Below, piece after piece: positions 8,801 through 18,160 of a stretch of 42,008 nt of DNA. A model generated the notes under the pieces. The model was not told where the DNA came from. It did no database searches and saw nothing but the letters and a program-made list of their open reading frames with translations. Numbering within the stretch: the first letter of the stretch is position 1; each line of letters opens with the position of its first letter. The position numbers and the translations under genes are program-made. The DNA is from Bacteroidota bacterium (GTDB taxonomy: Bacteria; Bacteroidota; Bacteroidia; Chitinophagales; Chitinophagaceae), in contig PSRI01000083.1 of NCBI GenBank assembly GCA_003175935.1, positions 1 through 42,008 of the forward strand, written 5' to 3'.

Positions 8801-10669
8801 ATGTTCACAAATTATGATGTAATTGTGGTTGGAGCTGGTCATGCCGGTTGCGAAGCTGCCGCTTCGGCGGCCAAGATGGGTAGCAAGGTCCTGCTTGTGA
8901 CAATGAACATGCAAACCATCGCTCAAATGAGTTGTAATCCGGCGATGGGAGGAATTGCAAAGGGGCAAATCGTGAGAGAAATTGATGCACTTGGAGGATA
9001 TTCCGGAATAGTATCCGATGAATCCATGATCCAATTCAGAATGCTCAACAGATCTAAAGGTCCCGCAATGTGGAGTCCGAGATCTCAGAATGATAGAATG
9101 CTCTTCTCTCAAAAATGGAGAGAAATGCTTGAAAACACACCGAACCTTGATTTTTACCAGGACATGGTAAATGGATTAATCGTTGAAAGTGATAAATGCG
9201 TTGGAGTAGTTACCGGATTAGGTCATAAGATTTATGCTAAAGCAGTTGTTCTCACAAATGGCACTTTCCTGAATGGGAAAATCCATATTGGAGAAAAGAA
9301 TTTCGGAGGCGGTCGGGTGGCAGAAAAAGCTGCAACAGGAATTACTGAACAATTGGTTTCATTAGGTTTTGAATCCGACCGACTTAAAACAGGCACCCCT
9401 CCCAGGATTGACGGACGAAGCCTGGATTATTCCAAAATGGAAGAACAAAAAGGTGATGATGAAATCGTTGGGTTCAGCTTTCTCAATTCAAAAAAAATCC
9501 GTCCTTCTCAACAAAGAAGTTGTTGGATTACTTATACCAATTCTGAAGTTCACGATTTACTTAAAACCGGATTCGACAGGAGTCCGATGTTCACAGGAAA
9601 AATCGAAGGGATCGGACCAAGGTATTGTCCTAGCATTGAAGACAAAATAAATCGATTCGCAGAACGGGAAAGACATCAGCTTTTTGTTGAACCCGAAGGT
9701 TGGAACACAGTTGAAATCTATGTAAACGGATTCTCAACATCATTACCTGAAGAAGTACAATACGAAGCCCTTCGTAAAGTTGCAGGTTTCGAGTCTGCCA
9801 AATTCTTTCGGCCAGGCTATGCAATTGAATACGATTATTTTCCGCCGACCCAGCTTAAACACACATTAGAGACAAAGCTCATCAATAATTTGTTTTTTGC
9901 AGGACAAATCAACGGAACCACGGGCTATGAAGAAGCTGCCTGCCAGGGATTGGTAGCAGGAATTAATGCACACCAAAAATCAAAAAAACTCGAACCATTT
10001 ATTCTTAAAAGAAGTGAAGCTTACATCGGTGTACTCGTAGATGACCTAATCAATAAAGGAACACAGGAGCCTTACCGGATGTTTACCAGCCGCGCTGAGT
10101 TTAGAACTTTACTGAGACAAGACAATGCTGATTTGCGATTAACAGAACTCAGTTATAATATCGGTTTGGCAACTGAAGAAAGAATTCAAAAAGTAAATCA
10201 GAAAAAAGAAGGACTAGAGATTATAAAAAATTACCTCGATGAAATTTCTATAGAACCCCAGGAGATAAATGAATATCTCGAGGAAATTGGCTCATCTCCT
10301 TTACAACAAAAACAAAAGGCAAAGCAAATTTTGCTCCGCCCCGATCTATCATTGAAATCAATGATAGAATATTCACCCAAACTTTCTGAATCCATTGAAG
10401 CTTATCCTTCAGATGTATTGGAGCAGGCAGAAATTCAGGTGAAGTACGAAGTCTACATCGAAAAAGAAAAAGAATTAGTAGATAAGATGGGAAAACTGGA
10501 AGACCTGGTTATTCCGGAAAATTTTAGTTACGACAAGCTTACTTCTCTCTCTGCAGAAGCACGCCAAAAATTTAATCGCATCAAACCAAGAACCCTGGGT
10601 CAGGCATCAAGAATTTCAGGAGTAAATCCCAGTGATGTTCAAATACTCATGGTATACATGGGAAGATAA
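8801..10669 (+). CDS. mnmG: tRNA uridine-5-carboxymethylaminomethyl(34) synthesis enzyme MnmG
   Basis: FAD-dependent subunit which, with MnmE, installs the cmnm5 group on U34 of certain tRNAs. The 622-residue length is normal. The N-terminal Rossmann motif GAGHAG is at residues 11-16, followed by the GidA family stretches SCNPAMGGIAKGQIVREIDALGG (interrupted here) and TGTPPRIDGRSLDYSKM. The C-terminal region ends in the usual GQASRISGVNPSDVQIL helix bundle thought to contact MnmE. It is the third gene of ybeY-CAP-mnmG, and parS site 2 lies directly upstream. Confidence 0.97.
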   Translation: MFTNYDVIVVGAGHAGCEAAASAAKMGSKVLLVTMNMQTIAQMSCNPAMGGIAKGQIVREIDALGGYSGIVSDESMIQFRMLNRSKGPAMWSPRSQNDRMLFSQKWREMLENTPNLDFYQDMVNGLIVESDKCVGVVTGLGHKIYAKAVVLTNGTFLNGKIHIGEKNFGGGRVAEKAATGITEQLVSLGFESDRLKTGTPPRIDGRSLDYSKMEEQKGDDEIVGFSFLNSKKIRPSQQRSCWITYTNSEVHDLLKTGFDRSPMFTGKIEGIGPRYCPSIEDKINRFAERERHQLFVEPEGWNTVEIYVNGFSTSLPEEVQYEALRKVAGFESAKFFRPGYAIEYDYFPPTQLKHTLETKLINNLFFAGQINGTTGYEEAACQGLVAGINAHQKSKKLEPFILKRSEAYIGVLVDDLINKGTQEPYRMFTSRAEFRTLLRQDNADLRLTELSYNIGLATEERIQKVNQKKEGLEIIKNYLDEISIEPQEINEYLEEIGSSPLQQKQKAKQILLRPDLSLKSMIEYSPKLSESIEAYPSDVLEQAEIQVKYEVYIEKEKELVDKMGKLEDLVIPENFSYDKLTSLSAEARQKFNRIKPRTLGQASRISGVNPSDVQILMVYMGR

Positions 10670-10744
10670 AATTCCTTCAACCCATTGTTTGCTCACGTAC
10701 ACGTATAAACGAACCTTATCATTTTTTTTCTTTAAATTTAGATC

Positions 10745-11308
10745 ATGTTAAAAATTCTTAGTCAGCCCTGGCCCTGGTACATATCAGGTCCGTTGATAGG
10801 GCTCATGGTTCCTGCACTCCTCGTACTTGGTAACAGGAATTTTGGGATTTCCTCCAATCTCAGGCATATTTGCGCAGCTTGCTTTCCTGGCAAAATCCCA
10901 TTTTTTAAATACGACTGGAAAAATGAAAGTTGGAATCTTTATTTAGCTGCAGGAATTATTATTGGAGCACTTCTCGTACGCCTCTTTTTTTGGAATGATC
11001 AGCCAATAGTATTAAATCCCAAACTCACGGCGGAGTTAAGTGCATATGGATTGAAAGATTTTAATGGACTCGTCCCAAAAGAAATTTTTAGCTGGAACGC
11101 CGTATTAAGCGTAAGAAGTTTGATCATGCTGGCAGGTGGTGGCTTCCTGGTAGGATTTGGCACACGATACGCTGGAGGATGTACCTCAGGCCATGCAATT
11201 ACCGGCTTAGCTAATCTTCAGCTACCATCACTTATAGCTACTATGAGCTTCTTTATTGGTGGAATCATTATGGCCAATTTCATTTTACCCATCATTCTAA
11301 GATTTTAA
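10745..11308 (+). CDS. YeeE/YedE-type sulfur permease, N-half (PmpA-like)
   Basis: A 187-residue membrane protein with about four or five hydrophobic segments. The signature is [22 protein letters not shown], given here as [13 protein letters not shown] plus HAITG, with the conserved Cys. Full-length YeeE imports thiosulfate; in Bacteroidota the transporter is often split into two short proteins, as here. The partner begins 3 bp after this stop, so the two are certainly one operon. No rhodanese or persulfide dioxygenase gene is adjacent. A TAAATTTA box at 10733-10740 is a near match to the -7 consensus. Confidence 0.82.
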   Translation: MLKILSQPWPWYISGPLIGLMVPALLVLGNRNFGISSNLRHICAACFPGKIPFFKYDWKNESWNLYLAAGIIIGALLVRLFFWNDQPIVLNPKLTAELSAYGLKDFNGLVPKEIFSWNAVLSVRSLIMLAGGGFLVGFGTRYAGGCTSGHAITGLANLQLPSLIATMSFFIGGIIMANFILPIILRF

Positions 11309-11311
11309 ATT

Positions 11312-11833
11312 ATGTTGAACGCAGAAATTGCTGAAAAAGAAATTAAAAAAATAAATACCGATTTCGAGGTTTCTTCCCCTGATCTGGAAGATCCCATAGA
11401 ATCCAAAATATCTCATTCCCTCGTGGGAAATATCAAATTCCTAATAGTAGGGATCCTATTCGGAATCATACTGGTAAAGTCAGAAGTAGTTTCCTGGTTC
11501 CGTATTCAGGAAATGTTTCGCTTTCAAAGTTTTCATATGTACGGCGTTATTGGTTCGGCAGTAATAACAGGAATGATTTCAGTTATACTTTTAAAACGAT
11601 TCAAAACCAAAACCATCTATAATCATCCTATCATTTTTATCAAAAGATCTTTCAGCAAAGGGCAGATATTTGGCGGTTTACTTTTTGGCTTTGGATGGGC
11701 AATGACAGGAGCATGCCCCGGTCCAATTTTCGCGCTCATCGGCTCAGGCGCAACTGTTGTACTAATAACATTATTAACCGCAATTGCCGGAACCTGGTTC
11801 TATGGATTAATTCGGGAGAAATTACCACATTAA
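11312..11833 (+). CDS. YeeE/YedE-type sulfur permease, C-half (PmpB-like, DUF6691)
   Basis: The second half of the split permease, 173 residues. After a hydrophilic N-terminal stretch of about 40 residues come four hydrophobic segments and the second signature GFGWAMTGACPGPIFALIG with its conserved Cys. The N-terminal tail is longer than I expect for this half and may be a cytoplasmic extension; internal methionines are too far in to be the start. Together the two halves should form one membrane channel for thiosulfate or a related sulfur species. The substrate is inferred from the family. Confidence 0.8.
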   Translation: MLNAEIAEKEIKKINTDFEVSSPDLEDPIESKISHSLVGNIKFLIVGILFGIILVKSEVVSWFRIQEMFRFQSFHMYGVIGSAVITGMISVILLKRFKTKTIYNHPIIFIKRSFSKGQIFGGLLFGFGWAMTGACPGPIFALIGSGATVVLITLLTAIAGTWFYGLIREKLPH

Positions 11834-11860
11834 AAAGGCCCCGACCGTTTAGCCGGGGCT
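11832..11860 (-). terminator. Intrinsic terminator for the lipoprotein gene
   Basis: GCCCCG (838-843 of this kb) and CGGGGC (854-859) form a 6-bp GC stem with a 10-base loop. On the minus strand the hairpin is followed by TTTTT (complement of 11832-11836), so it ends transcripts from the gene at 11887-13023. On the plus strand, for the permease pair, it has a hairpin but no U-tract. Confidence 0.75.
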
Positions 11861-11886
11861 ACCTCTACCGTCCTCTTACAATATTT

Positions 11887-13023
11887 TTACCAGTCAGTTG
11901 AATTTTTAATTCTGCTTCTAAGATCAGTATATATTCTCCTGGTCATTTCATCCATGATGTCGCGTCGCGAAGGCAAATTCGTTCTTGCATAATTTATCAT
12001 AGCCCAATCTTGTGGACTTAGTGCTCTTGAGTCCCCAGAATAACTTGCATATTCTTCCTGCCAGTTATAGTCAGTACTTAAACTATTCCATTCAATATTA
12101 TTTTTGGTTAAAGCATCAGTAATATGATAGTCTAACACTGCAGAAGCTTCAACATAAATTCGGGTAACATTTAAAGTGGCGTAGACCGTTTCTGTGATTT
12201 CATGTCCAGAACTATCTGTACCCAGTGTAATTAATTTCGAAACATTTCTTGTATACGCATCCTGGCGTTCAGGTGAAATAAATACATTGTTCCATTTTAA
12301 ATCAACTATCCAGTTGGGAATAATATTAGAAGCCGCAGCCTGCCTGTCCGTATAATATCTTGCAGGAACAGAAAAGGCATTTGCTCCACCTAAATCTCTA
12401 ACCAAATTTTCCTGCAAATAGTTTCTCTGGAAACCCGCATCCCAGCCTGGGAAATAACCATTACTAAAATCCTGTAACGGATTAATCACTACATTGATAA
12501 TGCTTGATTGAAAAGCAAACTGCTTTTGCTTTTGAGCTTCTGAAAAATCTGGAGCATATTGAAGAGCTTTATCAAAAGCATCATAAGCTCTCCTGTAAGA
12601 TTCGCGTGAACTGTCAGTCATAAAAGACATTCCAGCATCAAAAAATTCCGATGCAGCTTCATGTTTAACATCATCAATCATAGAATAATAATTGACCGGA
12701 TTTATGATGCCATAAGCTACCGTAGAAGAACTAATAAGATCATAAACTTTTTGCAATTCGGAATATTCCGATAAAATTTTATTCCATTTATCCAAAGACT
12801 GAATTTTTCTATAAACAGCAATATTGTCTTCGTGCTTTTGCTGCGATTGCGCATATAATGTCTTCAAAGAATTTTGAAGCCCTAAATCCCCGCTTTTCTT
12901 ATTCAATTTCTTCACAAGCTGGCTAAGATCTTTGTCTTCAGGCGAAGAAAAGTTCTTGCTGGTGCCGCATGAAGAAAACAGGGCAACGGCAAAAATGCTG
13001 AGAATAATGATCGGCCTATACAT
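11887..13023 (-). CDS. Predicted lipoprotein, unknown function
   Basis: A 378-residue protein with a lipoprotein signal: hydrophobic IIILSIFAVAL followed by the lipobox FSSC. The mature part is largely helical and hydrophilic. It has a tetratricopeptide-like stretch around AYDAFDKALQYAPDFSEAQKQ, then a more beta-rich region with LKWNNVFISPERQDAY. I chose ATG 13023 because it places the signal peptide at the N-terminus and is preceded by a purine-rich GGGAGGAAG; an upstream in-frame ATG at 13056 would add 11 residues before it. I do not recognise a named family. It is probably anchored to the outer membrane. Confidence 0.75.
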   Translation of the reverse strand: MYRPIIILSIFAVALFSSCGTSKNFSSPEDKDLSQLVKKLNKKSGDLGLQNSLKTLYAQSQQKHEDNIAVYRKIQSLDKWNKILSEYSELQKVYDLISSSTVAYGIINPVNYYSMIDDVKHEAASEFFDAGMSFMTDSSRESYRRAYDAFDKALQYAPDFSEAQKQKQFAFQSSIINVVINPLQDFSNGYFPGWDAGFQRNYLQENLVRDLGGANAFSVPARYYTDRQAAASNIIPNWIVDLKWNNVFISPERQDAYTRNVSKLITLGTDSSGHEITETVYATLNVTRIYVEASAVLDYHITDALTKNNIEWNSLSTDYNWQEEYASYSGDSRALSPQDWAMINYARTNLPSRRDIMDEMTRRIYTDLRSRIKNSTDW

Positions 13024-13135
13024 AAAATACTTCCTCCCAATTGTATTGACGTACAAACGGGTTAAAGTGTTAGTGCCTTAGTTAATTGCTAGAAAATTTT
13101 AACAGGAATAGCTAAACTTTTCTTAACAGACAATT

Positions 13136-13747
13136 TTAGAGAATACGAAGATTTTCAAGCTCTTTTCTGAATTGTCCAGGGGATTGAAAATGTATTGTAG
13201 TCATTCCCAATTGTTGCGCAGGTAATAAATTGTACGCATTATCATCCGTATATAATGCCTTTGTAGGCTCTATAGAATATCGATTGATTAGTGTATGATA
13301 AATTTCAGGAAATGGCTTTCTCGTCTTTTCGTCTCCACTAACAACTCTTCCATCAAACCAGTGTAAAAACTCATACATTTCAAGTGCTATTGGAAAAGTT
13401 TCATGACTCCAGTTAGTAAGCGCATACAATTTATATTTCCCACTTTCTTTAAGGGATTTGAATATTTCAACAGTTTCATGGATTGGGCCCTTCAACATTT
13501 CGGTCCATCTGCCATAATACATACTGATTTCTTTGGCATACTCTGGAAATTGCTTAACCAGTAGATCAGTTCCATGTTGTAAAGACCTCCCGGCATCCTG
13601 CTCCATGTTCCATTCCGGGGTGCAGATATTTTTATAGAACCATTTCATTTTTTCCGGATCATCAAAAATCTTAGTATACAAATAGTCAGGGTTCCAGTCT
13701 ACCAGTACTCCTCCTAAATCGAAAATTATTGTATTGATCTTGCTCAT
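13136..13747 (-). CDS. HAD-superfamily phosphatase, YihX/epoxide-hydrolase-N-like
   Basis: A 203-residue soluble hydrolase of HAD subfamily IA. Motif I is FDLGGVLVDWNP with the nucleophile Asp near residue 10; motif II is ALTNWS; motif III/IV is around RKPFPEIYHTL and LYTDDNAYNL. Glycine replaces the usual second Asp of motif I, as in YihX-type phosphatases. Likely substrates are small phosphorylated metabolites; none can be named. It starts 22 bp after the upstream serine-hydrolase gene and is probably co-transcribed with it. Confidence 0.87.
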   Translation of the reverse strand: MSKINTIIFDLGGVLVDWNPDYLYTKIFDDPEKMKWFYKNICTPEWNMEQDAGRSLQHGTDLLVKQFPEYAKEISMYYGRWTEMLKGPIHETVEIFKSLKESGKYKLYALTNWSHETFPIALEMYEFLHWFDGRVVSGDEKTRKPFPEIYHTLINRYSIEPTKALYTDDNAYNLLPAQQLGMTTIHFQSPGQFRKELENLRIL

Positions 13748-13769
13748 AGTAAAATCTGAAAGTTTAAAA

Positions 13770-14675
13770 TTAATTCCCTTCCACAGTTATAAAAGGTTGC
13801 CAGGAAAGTTTCGGTTCAAATTTATTCCACAACAATTGAGATAATTTTCTTGTGAGCACCCATGCTTCATTTCCAGGCTGCCAACTCTGATCTTTATTGT
13901 TATTTGTCATTATTGAAAATATATAAGGCTCGTGAGGCGCCGCAACAAACATAGTTTCGCTTCGGGACTCATCGACAGCTCCATTTTTAGAAGCGACGAA
14001 TATGTCGGGAGGCACTTGAGATATTCCGGCTTCATCCCAATAATTTCTACCTAATAATCTCAACATCCTGGCTGAATAATTTCTATCTATGATTTCTCCT
14101 TTATAAATTTTTCTCATCAGTTCTACCATTTCTCTTGGAGAGGATTGTCCCCAACCATATTCATTACGGGCTTCCTCTCTGCCGGGAGTTCTGGAATTGA
14201 CCCTGGTTATTTTGAACCCAAGTGAATCGAGGATTTGATTAATGCGCAATCCATTTCCTGCCAGACTTTGCAACCAAAGGCTCGCTGTATTATCGCTCAT
14301 CGTTAGCATAAGCATCATCACTTTGCTGAGTTCTATTTTTTCATCGGATTTAAACGAGCCAAGAATATCTACACCAGAATATAAAAGACTGTCTTTATAA
14401 ACTATCTCATCGTGGTACTTTAATTCTCCCTTACTTATTTTGTCCATTACACCAATCAAAATGGGAATTTTAACCATGCTTGCGGTAGGGAAAATCGAAT
14501 CAGCATTGAAGGCAGCCACCTTACCTGTTTTCAGATTTAGAACATAAATTCCAACTTTTCCATTAAACCCCTGGACCAGGGATTCAATTTCTTTTTGCAA
14601 TTCTTTATCCTGCCTCTGAGCCATTGAAATATTTGCAAATAAGAAAAGAGCCAAAATGGATAGATTCATTTTCAT
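13770..14675 (-). CDS. Secreted class A beta-lactamase-fold serine hydrolase
   Basis: A periplasmic protein of about 300 residues with a signal peptide (MKMNLSILALFLFANISMAQ). Numbering from ATG 14690, five codons upstream, Ser71-x-x-Lys74 (SMVK) and SDN at 132-134 match the class A motifs with the right spacing. KNG near residue 245 stands for KTG/KSG. The omega-loop ExxLN of true class A enzymes is not evident; the region reads RTPGREEARNEYGWG. It may therefore be a weak lactamase, a penicillin-binding or DD-peptidase-like hydrolase, or act on other substrates. I prefer ATG 14675 over 14690, but both keep the signal peptide. Confidence 0.8.
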   Translation of the reverse strand: MKMNLSILALFLFANISMAQRQDKELQKEIESLVQGFNGKVGIYVLNLKTGKVAAFNADSIFPTASMVKIPILIGVMDKISKGELKYHDEIVYKDSLLYSGVDILGSFKSDEKIELSKVMMLMLTMSDNTASLWLQSLAGNGLRINQILDSLGFKITRVNSRTPGREEARNEYGWGQSSPREMVELMRKIYKGEIIDRNYSARMLRLLGRNYWDEAGISQVPPDIFVASKNGAVDESRSETMFVAAPHEPYIFSIMTNNNKDQSWQPGNEAWVLTRKLSQLLWNKFEPKLSWQPFITVEGN

Positions 14676-14756
14676 ACCCGAATATCTCAATAATTACAGA
14701 TTGAGCAATGGTCGAAAAATAAGTTTTCGTAAATTACCTCTTCCAACCGATCAGTC

Positions 14757-15809
14757 ATGGCTTTACAACAACAACCACTTTATCTCAAAAATATTTGGTA
14801 CCTCGCTATGTATGGGGGTAAACTCAAAAAGGGGAAGCTTTTATCAAAGGAAATCCTGGGGGAGAAACTTGTATTTGGGCGAGATAAAGAGGGAAAGCCA
14901 TTTGCCATGAAAGACAACTGTCCACACCGTGGCGTTCCTCTTTCTTATGGCTGGTTTGATGGTGAACACATACAGTGTTGCTATCATGGATGGAAATTTG
15001 ATACTACAGGAACCTGCGTTGAAATACCTGCATTAGCCCCGGATAACAATATCAATGTTTGTAAAATAAAAACACAGAGTTATCCCTGCAAGGAAATCAG
15101 CAATACGATTTGGGTATATATTCCTGAGAGAAAATCAGCTTTTGACCCTAAAATTCAACCTCCGAATCTTATAATTGATCCGGAAGCTAAATTCAAGCAT
15201 GTAGAAACTGTTGTACTTCCCTGCAATATTGATCATTCAGTTATTGGATTAATTGATCCGGCGCACGTAACTTTTGTGCATCAATCATGGTTCTGGAGAT
15301 CTGCGAAATCATTAAGAATTAAAGAAAAAATCTTTGAGCCGATTCCAATGGGATTTAAGATGTCAAGGCATAAACCTTCATCAAATTCCAAGGGGTACAA
15401 AATTTTGAAAGGTGGTACTTCTACTGAAATCAATTTTGAAATTCCGGGCAATCGTATTGAACATATATCTGTGGGCGAGAAAGACGAAATTGTTTCCATT
15501 ACAACGCTCACACCGTTAAATGAAAATGAAACAGAGCTGAACCAGTTTTTTTATTCATCTCTTAACGTGGTTAATTTCATTTGGTGGCCCTTAAGAAAAT
15601 TAGGCAAAACATTTATTGGCCAGGACCTGGGTGTCTTTAGAAAACTGAGGGAAGGTCTGCAAAGAAATCCCAAGCTTATGCTTGTTGGAGATCCTGATAC
15701 GCAGGCACGTTGGTATTATGACCTAAAAAAGCAATGGCAACAGGCCCAGGAAGATAACACTCCTTTTAATAATCGACTTACCCCGCAAACACTTCATTGG
15801 GTCACCTAA
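14757..15809 (+). CDS. Rieske non-heme iron oxygenase, alpha subunit-like
   Basis: A 350-residue oxygenase. The N-terminal Rieske domain has Cys55-x-His57 (CPHRG) and Cys74-x-x-His77 (CCYHG), the complete 2Fe-2S ligand set. The catalytic domain has NIDHSVIGLIDPAHVTFVH, which supplies the histidines and acid of the mononuclear iron site. Family members hydroxylate or demethylate aromatic or lipid-like substrates with electrons from a reductase. No reductase or ferredoxin gene is nearby, so a shared reductase is likely. It is divergent from the serine-hydrolase gene, with about 80 bp between them for both promoters. Confidence 0.85.
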   Translation: MALQQQPLYLKNIWYLAMYGGKLKKGKLLSKEILGEKLVFGRDKEGKPFAMKDNCPHRGVPLSYGWFDGEHIQCCYHGWKFDTTGTCVEIPALAPDNNINVCKIKTQSYPCKEISNTIWVYIPERKSAFDPKIQPPNLIIDPEAKFKHVETVVLPCNIDHSVIGLIDPAHVTFVHQSWFWRSAKSLRIKEKIFEPIPMGFKMSRHKPSSNSKGYKILKGGTSTEINFEIPGNRIEHISVGEKDEIVSITTLTPLNENETELNQFFYSSLNVVNFIWWPLRKLGKTFIGQDLGVFRKLREGLQRNPKLMLVGDPDTQARWYYDLKKQWQQAQEDNTPFNNRLTPQTLHWVT

Positions 15810-15833
15810 AAAGTGAGTTCTCAATTATTTTCA

Positions 15834-15866
15834 ACAAAAAAACCGGCATTGCCGGTTTGTTATTTT
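15834..15866. terminator. Bidirectional intrinsic terminator
   Basis: AAACCGGC (15840-15847), loop ATT, GCCGGTTT (15851-15858) is a perfect 8-bp hairpin. An A-run lies on the left and a T-rich tract on the right, so it can stop both the Rieske gene on the plus strand and the convergent CBS gene on the minus strand. Confidence 0.85.
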
Positions 15867-15885
15867 GAGTGGATAACCCAGAACA

Positions 15886-16326
15886 CTAACGGTGGGTCCC
15901 TGAAATATAATCGCCCATATGTTCAAGCAAAAATTTTTGCTCGTCGATAATATATTTTACGACGTCGCTAATTGAAACTACACCCACCAAATTCCCTGCT
16001 CCATCCATAACCGGCAAATGACGATAGCCTTTTGTTGACATTTTTTCCATGCACTCCTCAATGGTACTGTTTTCGGATACCGAGGGGTGTGGATCCATTA
16101 TTTCAGATACAAGAGTTTCTTTTGAAGATCTGCCTTTCAGAATCACTTTTCGGGCATAGTCCCTTTCAGTAAAAGTGCCGAGATATTTGCCAGTTTCATC
16201 CGTTACCATCAAACATCCTATACGCTTTTCTACCAGTAACTCAAGTCCATCGTATACTGAGATTTCGGGACGTACGGAAAACACATCGTGTCCCTTCCTT
16301 TTAAGGATATGGAATACAGTTCCCAT
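15886..16326 (-). CDS. CBS-domain pair protein
   Basis: A 146-residue cytoplasmic protein made almost entirely of two CBS domains (about 12-70 and 76-138). The boundaries show ETGKYLGTFTERDYARKVI and GNLVGVVSISDVVKYII. CBS pairs bind adenosine nucleotides or S-adenosylmethionine and usually regulate another protein; stand-alone copies are common and their targets mostly unknown. No partner domain is fused. It is transcribed alone, facing the Rieske gene. Confidence 0.88.
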   Translation of the reverse strand: MGTVFHILKRKGHDVFSVRPEISVYDGLELLVEKRIGCLMVTDETGKYLGTFTERDYARKVILKGRSSKETLVSEIMDPHPSVSENSTIEECMEKMSTKGYRHLPVMDGAGNLVGVVSISDVVKYIIDEQKFLLEHMGDYISGTHR

Positions 16327-16424
16327 GGCAAGACTTTTATCGTTTACAAATAAGTTGTGTTTATCAATTTACATTATTTCCTCCCAAATTGCAAACCTTT
16401 TTTCGATCTTTTAGCTGGCAAATT

Positions 16425-16450
16425 CAAAAATAAAAAGGGCCAAACCCTTT
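16425..16450 (-). terminator. Intrinsic terminator after the DUF3830 gene
   Basis: AAAGGG (16434-16439), loop CCAAA, CCCTTT (16445-16450). On the minus strand the hairpin runs into a T-rich tract (complement of 16425-16436). It lies 26 bp beyond the stop at 16477. The remaining DNA up to the CBS start at 16326 holds only that gene's promoter region. Confidence 0.7.
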
Positions 16451-16476
16451 GCCCATAAGGCTTTCAGGTTTAGGAC

Positions 16477-16890
16477 CTAATCATCTGCTTCAAAACTTAA
16501 GATTTGCTCTCCTTTTTTCCAGATTGAATTACCCAACTGTACGAGAGCATCCATATCTTCTTCCCAGATTTTGCCAAAAATGTTACCGCCATCAAGCAGT
16601 TTTCCTTCACCATAAAAAATTCCCATGCAACCAATAATCTTATTTCTTATGGGCTTTGAAGGTCCAATTACAATTTCTCCCGGATTAGCAAAAATTGAAA
16701 CATTTTCCTGGATCACATCCAGTTTAGGTGCTTTATCCATCCAAATTTCCTGTCCGGAAATTCTTGCGTGATAAAATTTCTCTGCAAATGGAAGTGCAGC
16801 CAGGAATGCCTTTGTAGTATGAGGTGCTTCGGGCAGAAAATGAAATCTCAATAGGTGGTCATCATTTATCCTGATGATAAACCCTGCCAT
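16477..16890 (-). CDS. DUF3830 family, cyclophilin-like fold protein
   Basis: A 137-residue protein whose pattern EAPHTTKAFLAALPF...ARISGQEIW...VSIFANPGEI and FYGEGKLLDGGNIFGKI fits the DUF3830 family, predicted to have a cyclophilin-like barrel. No function is established for the family. There is no signal peptide or membrane segment. It starts 4 bp after the stop of the TMEM175-like gene, so the two are one operon ended by the hairpin at 16434-16450. Confidence 0.75.
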   Translation of the reverse strand: MAGFIIRINDDHLLRFHFLPEAPHTTKAFLAALPFAEKFYHARISGQEIWMDKAPKLDVIQENVSIFANPGEIVIGPSKPIRNKIIGCMGIFYGEGKLLDGGNIFGKIWEEDMDALVQLGNSIWKKGEQILSFEADD

Positions 16891-16894
16891 ATTA

Positions 16895-17557
16895 TTAGGT
16901 TTTTAGTGAAGACTTTTTCAGGTTCATTTTACCACCGAAAATTGCAAGTGCATAATTCAGTTGGATAATAATGATGAATAAAATACTCAGATAATTATTT
17001 ATAAAACATAATAATGCTCCAATAGCATACAATGTTTGAGCTATAACAATCCTGCGCGTAATCGCACCTGTAACCACTGCTTCCTCGTCGCCCTGAATAG
17101 AAAGAAAATTATGTTTAGTCGCATAGATCCAGTGCACGTATAAAACAAGACCAAGTGAGAAAATATTCAACCAGTAAAGAAAGATTGCAAATTTGAATTC
17201 GATGTATTCACTAAGGAAGGCAGTAGTGAATGGTAATACAGAAACGAACATCAGAAAAAATAAATTGAACCAGTTGAGGTTGCGATCACTTTTTTCTATA
17301 TAGCTATACTGTAGTGCATGTCCGGTCCAGAATATTCCCAGGGTCATGAAACTGGCAAAATAACTAAGAAGTCTTGGTGTAAGTCCTCTAAACGCGTGCA
17401 TCAAATCACCTTCAGTCTTAATACTTTCTAAAACGGGAACGCGAATATCGAGAACCAAAAGAGTAAGTGCAATGGCGAATACTCCATCGCTAATGGCTTC
17501 GATTCTTTGAACTTTTTGTCCGGCAATTTGATTGTATGTTCTGTCTGACTGATGCAT
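16895..17557 (-). CDS. TMEM175-family (DUF1211) potassium channel-like protein
   Basis: A 220-residue integral membrane protein with about six hydrophobic segments. The first helix carries the family signature as ISDGVFAIALTLLVLDIRVP, corresponding to the FSD motif that forms the pore in TMEM175 channels; Phe is replaced by Ile. Bacterial members form K+-selective leak channels. It is translationally close to the DUF3830 gene (4 bp). The transport role is inferred from the family. Confidence 0.85.
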   Translation of the reverse strand: MHQSDRTYNQIAGQKVQRIEAISDGVFAIALTLLVLDIRVPVLESIKTEGDLMHAFRGLTPRLLSYFASFMTLGIFWTGHALQYSYIEKSDRNLNWFNLFFLMFVSVLPFTTAFLSEYIEFKFAIFLYWLNIFSLGLVLYVHWIYATKHNFLSIQGDEEAVVTGAITRRIVIAQTLYAIGALLCFINNYLSILFIIIIQLNYALAIFGGKMNLKKSSLKT

Positions 17558-17628
17558 AATAATTTTTTTTCAGGGACAGATTAATATGGATGAGACTAAT
17601 TAAACGTGCGGAGATCCAAACTCAGGAA

Positions 17629-18120
17629 CTAAAAAAAATATTTTCTTATTAAGGAGGAACAGGCCACCATTACCACACCAATGGTAATTGAAAGATCTGC
17701 CAGATTAAAAATACCAGTGTGAAACATTCCCCATTGCAGATAAAGAAAATCAGTAACTGAACCGAAAACTGCCCTGTCGAAAATATTTCCAATTCCACCT
17801 CCCAATATAAAGCAAAAGCCTGTGAGAAGAGGAGTCGGCAATTGAGGATTTCTCAAAAGAAAAACTAAACCAACCAATAAAATTGTCAATGGTAATATGA
17901 TTAGAAAATTATTCTTCGCAGTAGATGAGATTTCATTTCCCAGGCTAAGAAAAGCACCAGAATTTTCAACATGAGTAACTGACAAATGGTCTCCAAGAAA
18001 TCTTACAGATTCATTCAGAACCATTTTTTTCCTAATCAGATTTTTTGAAACCTGATCGCATCCAATATTTGCGACAACCAGCAAAACAATTATTAAAATC
18101 CTAAGAAGTCTGCTACTCAT
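17629..18120 (-). CDS. lspA: Lipoprotein signal peptidase (signal peptidase II)
   Basis: Inner-membrane aspartic protease that removes signal peptides from diacylglyceryl-modified prolipoproteins. The 163-residue protein has four hydrophobic helices. The catalytic dyad is Asp124 (GSVTDF) and Asp142 (NLADLSI), with the GGIGNIFDR box and the upstream ENSGAFLSLG loop. Length is normal. It would process the lipoprotein encoded at 11887-13023. It sits 40 bp after nudK on the same strand. Confidence 0.95.
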   Translation of the reverse strand: MSSRLLRILIIVLLVVANIGCDQVSKNLIRKKMVLNESVRFLGDHLSVTHVENSGAFLSLGNEISSTAKNNFLIILPLTILLVGLVFLLRNPQLPTPLLTGFCFILGGGIGNIFDRAVFGSVTDFLYLQWGMFHTGIFNLADLSITIGVVMVACSSLIRKYFF

Positions 18121-18160
18121 ATCCTTGGAAAATAAACAATCCTTTATTTAGAAATAACGG

